From: Bradyrhizobium sp.
GTDB lineage: Bacteria > Pseudomonadota > Alphaproteobacteria > Rhizobiales > Xanthobacteraceae
Assembly (NCBI RefSeq): GCF_016219575.1
Contig: NZ_JACRMG010000019.1
Location: forward strand, 117,089 to 181,088
DNA length: 64,000 nucleotides
Reading direction: 5' to 3'
The notes under the pieces were generated by a model. It was not told the origin of the DNA and made no database searches. It was given only the letters and a program-made list of their open reading frames with translations. This document shows positions 15,750-22,946 of the stretch, piece by piece (position 1 is the first letter of the stretch; the number at the start of each line of letters is the position of its first letter). The position numbers and the translations under genes were made by a program.

Positions 15750-15962
15750 TCAAGGAGCAGCGGTCGTCGAAGTCGGCGCCGCCGTGGTCGTCGGCGCTGC
15801 GGTCGTAGCTGCAGCGACGGAAAGCGCCGCGTGCGCAGGCGCCACGATCGACTGAACGATCGGCTTGGTCCACCGCGACGGCAACTCGATCAAGGTGACC
15901 GCGCCGCCGACGACGATCGCGATCTTCTTTACAACATCTCTGCGGGTCGTATCCTGACTCAC
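15750..15962 (-). CDS. Secreted small peptide 3 of a tandem family (70 aa)
   Basis: The start is the GTG at 15962, with GGAGGG 5-6 bases before it. It shares the family leader (MSQDTTRRDVVKKI, W31-T-K-P, IVAPAHAALSVAA) and has the longest tail, about 25 residues after AHA, made almost only of Ala, Thr, Pro and Ser in TTAAP/PTTTAAP-like units. It is the first gene of the peptide operon, so the promoter should lie in 15963-16223. The repetitive GCN/ACN codons of the tail make it prone to length change by slippage. Its Thr/Ser-dense, mucin-like character fits O-linked modification by the neighbouring kinase or glycosyltransferases; this is inference. Confidence 0.75.
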   Translation of the reverse strand: MSQDTTRRDVVKKIAIVVGGAVTLIELPSRWTKPIVQSIVAPAHAALSVAAATTAAPTTTAAPTSTTAAP

Positions 15963-15967
15963 ACACG

Positions 15968-15973
15968 CCCTCC
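15968..15973 (-). promoter_or_regulatory. Ribosome binding site of peptide 3
   Basis: GGAGGG on the minus strand, 5 bases before the GTG at 15962. The spacing is close to that of the other two peptide genes, supporting a common ancestral 5' region. Confidence 0.6.
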
Positions 15974-16223
15974 AAGAAACGAAAAAACAATAGCCTCACT
16001 AACCCAAATTTTCCGCGGGAACTCAAGTCGGAATGGAGTGTTTTGCGATCATTTCCTGTGCCGATTGGTCTGAATTTCGGCACCTGAAGCATATCAACCA
16101 CAAAGCAGGTAATTTGATACCTAAGACCCAATTTCGGCCCTTTGACCCGGCTCTCAATGGCGCCCCTCGCTACCCGCGTGCCAGTCAGGCGCCCGCTTTC
16201 CCGACATGCACCGGATGCACCCG

Positions 16224-17252
16224 ATGAACATCATGGTGACGGGGGGAGCGGGCTACATCGGCTCCCACACCTGCGTTGAGTTGATGAAGGCAGGACACTC
16301 GGCCGTGATCTTCGACGATTTCAGCCGCAGTCATCCAAACGTGGTGGACCGCATCCGACGTCTCACCGGCGTTGTTCCGATCGTCATTGCTGGCGATATC
16401 CGCGACCGGAAATTGCTGGAAGAAACCCTGTCGACGCACCGGTGTGATGCCGTCATTCATCTTGCCGGACTTAAGTCAGTTCCGGAATCGATAGAGAATC
16501 CGTATCTCTATCAGGACATCAACGTTGGCGGCACCCGCGCGCTGTTACAAGCGATAGAAACAGCCCGTGTCCATCGCGTAGTGTTTGCTTCGACGGCAGC
16601 AGTCTATGGCACCCCCGCTTCGCTCCCGGTCCGCGAAGACCACGCGCTTCAACCGTCCAATCCTTATGGGGGAAGCAAGCTGGCGGTCGAGACGTTGCTG
16701 GAAACCATCGCATCGGACCGGTTTCGCGTCGCCATATTGCGCTTCTTCAATCCGGTCGGCGCCCATGAGAGCGGACTGATCGGTGAGGATCCGCGCGGCA
16801 ATCCCGGCAACCTGATGCCTCAAATATCCCAGGTCGCCATCGGACGCCGGCCCTGGCTCGACATATTCGGCGACGATTACCCCACTTCAGACGGCACGAC
16901 CGTGCGCGACTACCTCCACGTAATGGATCTCGTGGCCGCCCAGATCCGTGCCATGGAGGCGCTCGAACGCGAACGCCTGATCAAGGTCAATCTCGGTACC
17001 GGACACGGATACAGCGTTCTTCAGCTCGTGGACGCTTTTTCCAGGACCTGCGGCCGAAACATCCCTTGCCGCTTTGCTCCGCGACGGGCCGGCGATATCG
17101 CCGAATCCTATGCAAGCGGCGATCTGGCGCAGAAGATGTTGGGGTGGCGAGCCGAGCGGTCGCTGGATGACATGTGCAGGGACGTCTGGCGATGGCAGAG
17201 CCTCAATCCACAGGGGTTTGAAAGTGCTCCGTCCTCCCGGCAACCCGGCTGA
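16224..17252 (+). CDS. galE: UDP-glucose 4-epimerase GalE
   Basis: Interconverts UDP-glucose and UDP-galactose (or the N-acetyl forms) with bound NAD. The product has 342 residues from the ATG at 16224; an ATG at 16206 would add six residues, and neither has a strong ribosome site. The NAD-binding motif GGAGYIGSH is at the N-terminus, followed by the Ser/Thr of FASTAAVYG and the catalytic Tyr-x3-Lys in NPYGGSKLAVE. RDYLHVMDL and an FAPRRAGDIAESYA end are typical of GalE. It is divergent from the peptide genes and followed by a decayed aminotransferase 3' end. It probably supplies a nucleotide sugar to the local glycosyltransferases. Confidence 0.9.
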   Translation: MNIMVTGGAGYIGSHTCVELMKAGHSAVIFDDFSRSHPNVVDRIRRLTGVVPIVIAGDIRDRKLLEETLSTHRCDAVIHLAGLKSVPESIENPYLYQDINVGGTRALLQAIETARVHRVVFASTAAVYGTPASLPVREDHALQPSNPYGGSKLAVETLLETIASDRFRVAILRFFNPVGAHESGLIGEDPRGNPGNLMPQISQVAIGRRPWLDIFGDDYPTSDGTTVRDYLHVMDLVAAQIRAMEALERERLIKVNLGTGHGYSVLQLVDAFSRTCGRNIPCRFAPRRAGDIAESYASGDLAQKMLGWRAERSLDDMCRDVWRWQSLNPQGFESAPSSRQPG

Positions 17253-17303
17253 ATTGGACGGCTGCCATCTGGAGCCCGATCACTCCCTTCGCTGGACAAC
17301 GCT

Positions 17304-17352
17304 CCCTGAACTCGCGCACCGGCCTGATCACCTCGTCCGGCAGCACGCGCAG
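17304..17352 (-). pseudogene. Decayed copy of the DegT aminotransferase 3' end (most diverged)
   Basis: On the minus strand this stretch reads DEVIRPVREF in frame, matching the C-terminal DEVIRLVREF of the intact aminotransferase at 39925-41022. At DNA level about 39 of 47 bases agree by manual alignment. The stop codon is lost and nothing of the enzyme precedes it. It lies between galE and the methyltransferase gene at 17361 and has the same orientation as the intact gene 22 kb away. It is read as the oldest of the right-hand cassette scars. Confidence 0.6.
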
Positions 17353-17360
17353 GCGGCGAC

Positions 17361-18017
17361 TCAGGATTCGATTTCGATCGCCGCCTTGATGCAGTGAGGC
17401 ATTCTTCCGATCGCCTTCCACTTCCGTCCAAACGAGATGTCGTAGTGATGGAACGCCTTGAATTCGTGGCTCATCGAATAGAAATCATCGAAGATGATGA
17501 TCGTACCGGGCGCAAAATACTTGTCGAGTGTTCCCAGCACAAAAAGGGTCGCCGAATAGAGATCACAGTCGACGTTGACCACCAGCCGGTTCGAAAGCTG
17601 TGTTTCCTTCAGGAATCCGCGCAGCGTGTCCTGAAACCATCCCTTGATGAACGACACCCTGGTGTCGTCGATGTCGGGCGTAACGCCCGATGTCGAGAAC
17701 GTGCCCTTGGGATGATCGGCTTCCCAATCCTCGGGTAATCCCTCAAAACTGTCGAAGCCGTAGAACCGGCTGTCAGGATGAGTGTTCAGCTTGCGCCAGT
17801 AGTCGATTGACGCACCTTTCCAGACACCGAACTCGAGATAGGTGATCGCGCCGGCCGGCGCGACTGCGTCGTAAAGCGCGTCCCGCGTCGCGAATTCCGG
17901 GCAAGCCGAGAAACGCTCCCGCCGAATGGCGACAAACCGCGCGTTGTCGTTCAGCATCTCCGAGAACGGGACGCCTTGCGGCAGCAGCTTCGCGATGAGC
18001 TCTCGTTTTCTCGACAT
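17361..18017 (-). CDS. TylF/MycF-type SAM-dependent methyltransferase
   Basis: 218 residues. The SAM-binding motif is YLEFGVWKGASIDYW (about 59-73), followed by FYGFDSFEGLPEDW and then RLVVNVDCDLYSAT and IIIFDDFYS, where the two Asp clusters match the Mg-binding acidic residues of the macrocin O-methyltransferase (TylF) family. These enzymes methylate sugar hydroxyls. The protein is soluble and slightly shorter than TylF (about 250). It stands alone between two decayed aminotransferase 3' ends, so it looks like a single-gene cassette. A second, more divergent member of the family is at 61503-62324. Confidence 0.85.
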   Translation of the reverse strand: MSRKRELIAKLLPQGVPFSEMLNDNARFVAIRRERFSACPEFATRDALYDAVAPAGAITYLEFGVWKGASIDYWRKLNTHPDSRFYGFDSFEGLPEDWEADHPKGTFSTSGVTPDIDDTRVSFIKGWFQDTLRGFLKETQLSNRLVVNVDCDLYSATLFVLGTLDKYFAPGTIIIFDDFYSMSHEFKAFHHYDISFGRKWKAIGRMPHCIKAAIEIES

Positions 18018-18043
18018 TGGAACGCCTCCGCTCGACCCGCGCT

Positions 18044-18145
18044 AGAGCATGATCCGGAAAAGTGTGAAGCGGTTTTCCGAAAAGATCATGCTCAAACAAC
18101 AACCTGAAGCGCGATGACGATTCATCCCAATCTCATCGCGCTTTA
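18044..18145. repeat. Composite rhizobial palindromic element (two hairpins)
   Basis: The first palindrome, 18045-18092, begins AGAGCATGATCCGGAAAA and ends TTTTCCGAAAAGATCATGCT, so its arms pair over about 18 bases. The second, about 18106-18144, has arms GAAGCGCGATGA and TCATCGCGCTTT. This pair is a very common dispersed intergenic unit in Bradyrhizobium and relatives (RIME-like; family knowledge). The right end of the second arm supplies the TAA stop of the dehydrogenase gene at 18143-18145, so the element sits exactly at the captured aminotransferase 3' end. Confidence 0.85.
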
Positions 18146-20338
18146 GAATTCCCGAACCAGCTGGATCACCTCGTCCTGCTGCTTGCCCGTGATCTCGGAA
18201 GCAGACTCCTCATCATTCCGCAATTGCCGCTCCACCGCAAAACTGACGCGGGTTGCCGATATCTGATCGGCGAGCGAAATCGGCCATCGGCCCTTTTGGT
18301 GAAAGGCTTCGGCAAGGGCCTTAAGTTCCTCGATTTGCCCCTTTTCCATGGTCAGGCTTTTCCAACCGCCTTTGCCGCCGGACACGACGAGTTGCTTGTA
18401 GTCGTCAAGCACGATCACCTTGCCATCGACGAAGACGTCGGCGCGCTCCTTGGGGAAGCTCTTGTTGCCGAGCGACGTGTAGGTCAGGGTACACACCGAG
18501 CCATCGGCATATCTGATAGTCGCAACAAAATTGTCGTCGCGGCGCCAGTAGTCGCCGCCCGGCACAATCGCGGTTGCGTGCACCTCGACGGGCTCACTGC
18601 CAGTGATCGCGTTGAAGAGATCATAGATGTGACAGGCTTCGCCGATGTTCCGGCCTCCGCCATGAGGACCATGCACCCAGTGATCGGGAGGAATATAGCC
18701 GGCATTCATCCGGTAGTTCACGATTAGCGGTGATGTGCGACCAGCCATTGCCTGCTTCATCGCGACGACGGCCGGCGAGAAACGACGATTGAACCCCGTC
18801 ATGAGCAATGGAGCTGCGGGATTGCCGGCGTAAAACGCTTCGATCTGGTTCAACCCTTCCTCCGTCATCGACGTCGGCTTTTCGACGAACACATGCTTGC
18901 CTGCCCGCAGCGCCTCGAGCGTCATTTCGGCGTGGAGGTCGTGACGTGTCGCGATCAGCACGAGATCGATCTCGGGATCGGCCAGCGCGGCTCGAAAATC
19001 CGTAGCCGCGGTCGGAACACCAAAGCGCTCTGCGGCACTCTGCGCCGACAGACCAGTCCGGCTGACAACAGCGCGCAGATCGAACTTGTCCTTGAGCTCC
19101 ATCAGGTTGGGCAGATGCACACCCTGTGCAAATCCACCGGCACCGACCAAAGCAATCCTGATGCGACCGTCGATCCTGGCCGGTTCCCCCAGCCTGAGCA
19201 CCGGATTGCTGGCGCCCTCGCGAGGCGGATACTTCAGCAGGACCAACAGGGGTTTTGCCCCGTCCCCGGCCAGCCGGCGGTAAGCCTCTTCCGCCTGATC
19301 AATCGAAAACGGCTCCTCAATCATGTTGTCGAGGCGCACGCGACGCGTCGCGAGCAGACGAAGGTATTCGCTCATGTTCCGGTTTTCGGTCCAGCGAACA
19401 TAGGGCAACGGATAATCCGTTCCCTCTTCCTCATACGCCAGATCGTAACGGCCAGGGCCATAGGAGCAGGATATCAATACGTCGATTTCCTTGGCGTAAA
19501 TGTCAGAGCGAGACATATTGAGCCCGACGTCACCGACGATCACCACCCTCGCCTTCTTGCGACAAGCCTGAAACGCCTGCGCTAGAATTTCGCTGGACGA
19601 AGATGCAGCGGTGATCACTACCGCGTCGGCCCCGTGACCATCAGTAAGCTTGATGACCTTTTCGACGAGGTTACCATCCTGCGGATTGATGCCGATATCG
19701 AGGCCATTCTCGATGGCCGTTCCGACGCGAGCGGAATCGACATCGGTCCCGATCACTCGGCAACCATTCGCAGCCAGCAATTGCGCTGTGATCTGGCCGA
19801 GGATACCGAGACCAATGACGACGACGGTTTCTCCCAGAGTCGGTTGCACGCGTCGCACGCCCTGCAAGGCAATTGCGCCGAGTGTCACGGTAGCGGCAGC
19901 ATCGAAAGGCAATGAGGCGGGAACTGACACACAGAGGTTGACCGGAACATCAACCAGTTCGGCGTGGTTTGCGATCCCGGCCCCCGCGCAGGCAACGCGG
20001 TCACCGACAGCAAACCCCTCCACGTCGGAGCCGACCGCGACGACCGTGCCGGCGGCCGAATAGCCGGTCGGCAAGCCGGAATCGAGCTTTCCCTTGACCT
20101 GCTTGTATACCCGGGCAAAGCCCTGATCGCGCATGAGCTGGAAAACCCGCTTGACGTGATGCGGCTGCTTCAAAGCTCGGCGATAGAGCGGCAAGCCGGA
20201 CATCTTGACGCCGGCCATTTCGGTCCCGACGCTGACACAGGACCGCTCCACCCGCACCAGCACGTTCTTCGATCCCACAACTGGCGCGGGCACTTCCTTC
20301 ACGAAGACTTTGCCTGACCTGACAAGAAGCTGCTTCAC
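18143..20338 (-). CDS. Bi-domain oxidoreductase: alcohol-dehydrogenase-like plus Gfo/Idh/MocA domain
   Basis: 731 residues from a GTG overlapping the wecC stop (GTGA). Residues 1-360 are a medium-chain dehydrogenase with a GroES-like N-terminus and the Rossmann motif GLGILGQITA. Residues from about 393 form a Gfo/Idh/MocA domain (ALVGAGGFAQGVH; catalytic-type EKPTSMTEE). Such fusions are regular members of polysaccharide clusters with heparinase-like and AsnB-like genes; the substrate is probably a nucleotide-linked or lipid-linked sugar. The last 15 or so residues (SEITGKQQDEVIQLVREF) are not native: they copy the C-terminus of the aminotransferase at 39925, with 48 of 53 bases identical. 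The gene therefore ends in a captured foreign tail. Confidence 0.88.
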   Translation of the reverse strand: MKQLLVRSGKVFVKEVPAPVVGSKNVLVRVERSCVSVGTEMAGVKMSGLPLYRRALKQPHHVKRVFQLMRDQGFARVYKQVKGKLDSGLPTGYSAAGTVVAVGSDVEGFAVGDRVACAGAGIANHAELVDVPVNLCVSVPASLPFDAAATVTLGAIALQGVRRVQPTLGETVVVIGLGILGQITAQLLAANGCRVIGTDVDSARVGTAIENGLDIGINPQDGNLVEKVIKLTDGHGADAVVITAASSSSEILAQAFQACRKKARVVIVGDVGLNMSRSDIYAKEIDVLISCSYGPGRYDLAYEEEGTDYPLPYVRWTENRNMSEYLRLLATRRVRLDNMIEEPFSIDQAEEAYRRLAGDGAKPLLVLLKYPPREGASNPVLRLGEPARIDGRIRIALVGAGGFAQGVHLPNLMELKDKFDLRAVVSRTGLSAQSAAERFGVPTAATDFRAALADPEIDLVLIATRHDLHAEMTLEALRAGKHVFVEKPTSMTEEGLNQIEAFYAGNPAAPLLMTGFNRRFSPAVVAMKQAMAGRTSPLIVNYRMNAGYIPPDHWVHGPHGGGRNIGEACHIYDLFNAITGSEPVEVHATAIVPGGDYWRRDDNFVATIRYADGSVCTLTYTSLGNKSFPKERADVFVDGKVIVLDDYKQLVVSGGKGGWKSLTMEKGQIEELKALAEAFHQKGRWPISLADQISATRVSFAVERQLRNDEESASEITGKQQDEVIQLVREF

Positions 20339-21594
20339 GACCAGACTCCGCGGGTATCAATGATAGCCTTGCCTTCGAGATCCTCTCGCGAGATTTCCTT
20401 GTAGTGACGGTGATTGACCAGCATCACTACGATGTGCGATTCACGAATCAACTCGTGCACATCCCCGCTCATACGAACGTGCTTCAAGCCCGAAAGTCTC
20501 CCGGGCAGTGCTTCAGCGTGCGGCTCGGACACAATCACCTCGCAATTGCTCCAGCTGGCGATCGCTTCAGCAATCTGCAAAGCTGGGCTTTCGCGAAAAT
20601 CGTCCACATCGGCCTTGAACGCAAGTCCCAGAACGCCAACCGTCGGCCTGATGCCGGCTGCCCTGGCGCCGGCAATAGCCGCCTTGATGTTGGCGAGCAC
20701 ATGCGCAGGCTTTGCGTCGTTGACCTCTCGCGCGGTGCGAATAAGGCGAGCCTGCTCGGGAGCAGCAGCAACAATGAACCACGGATCGACGGCGATGCAA
20801 TGGCCACCAACACCCGGCCCCGGCTGCAGAATGTTGACACGAGGATGGTGGTTGGCGAGCCGGATAAGCTCCCACACGTTGACGCCGAGCTTCTCGCAAA
20901 TCACTGACAATTCGTTTGCAAAGGCAATTCCGACATCGCGGAAGGAGTTCTCCGTGAGCTTGCACATCTCGGCGGTCCGCACATCGGTTCTCAGCAGGCT
21001 GCCGGTGCAGAAAATACGATAGAGTTCTTCAGCCCTTGCCGCGCACTCTGGAGTGATGCCGCCAATCACACGATCGTTTTCTACCAGTTCCACCAAGACT
21101 CTTCCTGGCAGCACGCGCTCCGGGCAATACGCAACGCGCACGTCGCATGCACCGTCCTGTCTCCCCGGGAATTTGAGATCGGGTCGAAGTGCCGCGAGTT
21201 GCACGACCATGGCCTCCGTTGTTCCCGGGGGCGACGTCGACTCAAGCACCACGAGATCGCCCGCCTTCAGGACCGGCGCAACGGAAGCCGCCGCCGACTT
21301 GACATAGGCCATATCCGCCTTGCCATCGTGGAATGGGGTTGGAACCGCGATCACGAATGCATCCGCTTCGCTAACCGACGTGGTCGCGCGCAGAAGTCCA
21401 TTCTGGACCACCCGCGCCGTTACTGCATCCAGATCAGGCTCGACGATATGAACTTCACCGCGGTTTATCCTCGCTACCACATCGCTGTTGATGTCGACTC
21501 CGACAACGGATACGCCGCGCGAGGCCAACACCACCGCAGTCGGCAATCCAATATAACCTAACCCGATGACGCTGATCGTGCGCAGCCTGTTCAC
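20335..21594 (-). CDS. wecC: UDP-N-acetyl-D-mannosamine dehydrogenase WecC
   Basis: Oxidises UDP-ManNAc to UDP-ManNAcA in two NAD-dependent steps. It has 419 residues, the same size as E. coli WecC, and I recall close similarity along the whole length. Key blocks are GLGYIGLPTA, INRGEVHIVEPDLD, VLESTSPPGTTE, the lysine block EMCKLTENSFRDV and the catalytic-cysteine block GPGVGGHCIAVDPWF. It overlaps wecB by 4 bp and the next gene by 4 bp. The downstream AsnB-like proteins could amidate the resulting uronate. Confidence 0.93.
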   Translation of the reverse strand: MNRLRTISVIGLGYIGLPTAVVLASRGVSVVGVDINSDVVARINRGEVHIVEPDLDAVTARVVQNGLLRATTSVSEADAFVIAVPTPFHDGKADMAYVKSAAASVAPVLKAGDLVVLESTSPPGTTEAMVVQLAALRPDLKFPGRQDGACDVRVAYCPERVLPGRVLVELVENDRVIGGITPECAARAEELYRIFCTGSLLRTDVRTAEMCKLTENSFRDVGIAFANELSVICEKLGVNVWELIRLANHHPRVNILQPGPGVGGHCIAVDPWFIVAAAPEQARLIRTAREVNDAKPAHVLANIKAAIAGARAAGIRPTVGVLGLAFKADVDDFRESPALQIAEAIASWSNCEVIVSEPHAEALPGRLSGLKHVRMSGDVHELIRESHIVVMLVNHRHYKEISREDLEGKAIIDTRGVWS

Positions 21595-22712
21595 GCGCGT
21601 TCCTCGATGACGGCGCGAATCCGCTTCGCCGCCTTTCCATCCCCATAGGGGTTCATGGCCTGCGCCATTCGCGCGTAGTGCGCACTGTCGCCAAGGAGCC
21701 GGCTCGTCTCCGAAACGATGCGCTCCCTTGAAGCGCCGACGAGAATGACTGTACCGGCATCGACCGCCTCCGGCCGTTCCGTCGTATCGCGCATGACCAG
21801 CACGGGCTTTCCGAGTGAGGGAGCTTCTTCCTGCACGCCGCCGGAATCGGTGATGATGATATGCGAGCGCTCCATCAGAAACACGAAGGGCGCGTAGTCG
21901 AGCGGGTCGATCAGGTGAATCCGCGGATGACCGCCGAGCAGGCGTTCGACCGGAGCCAGTACGTTAGGATTCGGGTGCACTGGATATACGATCTGGACCT
22001 CGTTATCCGTCACGATGTCGACCAGCGCCCGGCAGATGTTTTCGAATCCCGCGCCGAAATTTTCTCGCCGGTGACCGGTGACGAGAATGAGAGGCAGGTT
22101 CGAATCCAGAAATCCGAACCTGCGCTCAAACTCGGCGCGGATATCCGGCGAGCGCTTGAGCCGCGCCACGGTCTCGATCAAGGCGTCGATCACGGTGTTG
22201 CCGGTCAGATAGATTTGCGATTCCTCGACGGCCTCCGCAAGCAGATTTTGCCGCGAGCGTTCGGTCGGCGCGAAATGAAACCTTGTCGCCAGCGTCGCGA
22301 TCCGGCGGTTCATTTCCTCCGGCCACGGCGCCAGCAACGACCCCGAACGCAATCCGGCCTCGACGTGTCCCACCGGCAGTTTGCGGTAAAAGGCCGCCAG
22401 GGAGCTGGACAGCGTCGTCGACGTGTCGCCGTGGACCAGGACCAGATCAGGCTTCTCCCGATCGAGCACCTGTCCGACTCCGACCAGGAGTCTGGCGGTA
22501 AGGCTGTCGAGCGACTGATTCGGCTGCATCAGGTCGAGGTCATGATCCGGCGTGATGTCGAACAACGACAGTACCTGGTCCAGCATGCCGCGGTGCTGGG
22601 CTGTGACACATACGCGCAAATCCAGATCTGCACTTTTTCGCAATTCGGCGATGACGGGCGCCATCTTGATGGCTTCGGGCCGCGTGCCGAATATCGCGAT
22701 TACCTTCTTCAT
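21591..22712 (-). CDS. wecB: UDP-N-acetylglucosamine 2-epimerase (non-hydrolysing) WecB
   Basis: Converts UDP-GlcNAc to UDP-ManNAc. The ATG at 22712 (MKKVIAIFGTRPEAIKMAP) gives 373 residues, the usual length; an upstream frame extension is not conserved. Motifs are GTRPEAIK, VHGDTSTT, HVEAGLRSG (catalytic Glu/Asp region), TGHRRENFG and the UDP-binding DSGGVQEEAP. It is translationally coupled to wecC through an ATGA overlap. A WbpI/WlbD-like 2-epimerase acting on the 2,3-diacetamido uronate is possible, given the Wlb-like operon at 39.9-42.6 kb, but the coupling to wecC favours the ManNAc reaction. Confidence 0.92.
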   Translation of the reverse strand: MKKVIAIFGTRPEAIKMAPVIAELRKSADLDLRVCVTAQHRGMLDQVLSLFDITPDHDLDLMQPNQSLDSLTARLLVGVGQVLDREKPDLVLVHGDTSTTLSSSLAAFYRKLPVGHVEAGLRSGSLLAPWPEEMNRRIATLATRFHFAPTERSRQNLLAEAVEESQIYLTGNTVIDALIETVARLKRSPDIRAEFERRFGFLDSNLPLILVTGHRRENFGAGFENICRALVDIVTDNEVQIVYPVHPNPNVLAPVERLLGGHPRIHLIDPLDYAPFVFLMERSHIIITDSGGVQEEAPSLGKPVLVMRDTTERPEAVDAGTVILVGASRERIVSETSRLLGDSAHYARMAQAMNPYGDGKAAKRIRAVIEERA

Positions 22713-22946
22713 CAGCAAACGAGCGAACTTCTGCGAGGGTTGATGTTGGCCCAGCAAAAGTTGCGACTTCGGCGAGCCACGCGTGGTGTAGCTACTCGCG
22801 CGCTGATTTACAAACGCAATTTCGCCTCGATCCGGGTCACGAACGACAGCAACGCCTGAACGAATTCCTATGTTGTTTCAGCTGTTTATAGGCAGGAAAA
22901 GACCGTCGACGGCTTCTACCCTTCTTGGACCGTCGACTGGCAATCC

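Noticed and set aside
11157..15962. Lasso-peptide cluster
   Set aside because: The kinase, PqqD-like and NTP_transf_5 genes recall one, but there is no transglutaminase-like leader protease and no adjacent cyclase. The AsnB-like proteins at 32486 and 50995 have an intact Cys2 glutaminase domain and belong to glycan operons.
15177..15962. The three small peptides as ordinary Tat substrates only
   Set aside because: The mature part after AHA would be only 14-25 residues without a cofactor site, and the W-T-x-P block and setting are not explained by a plain signal peptide. Export by Tat or Sec remains possible as part of the system.
22862..22935. Operator or terminator built from two GACCGTCGAC words upstream of wecB's operon neighbour
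   Set aside because: The words are short, partly self-palindromic and have no stem with a T-run; nothing supports a function.
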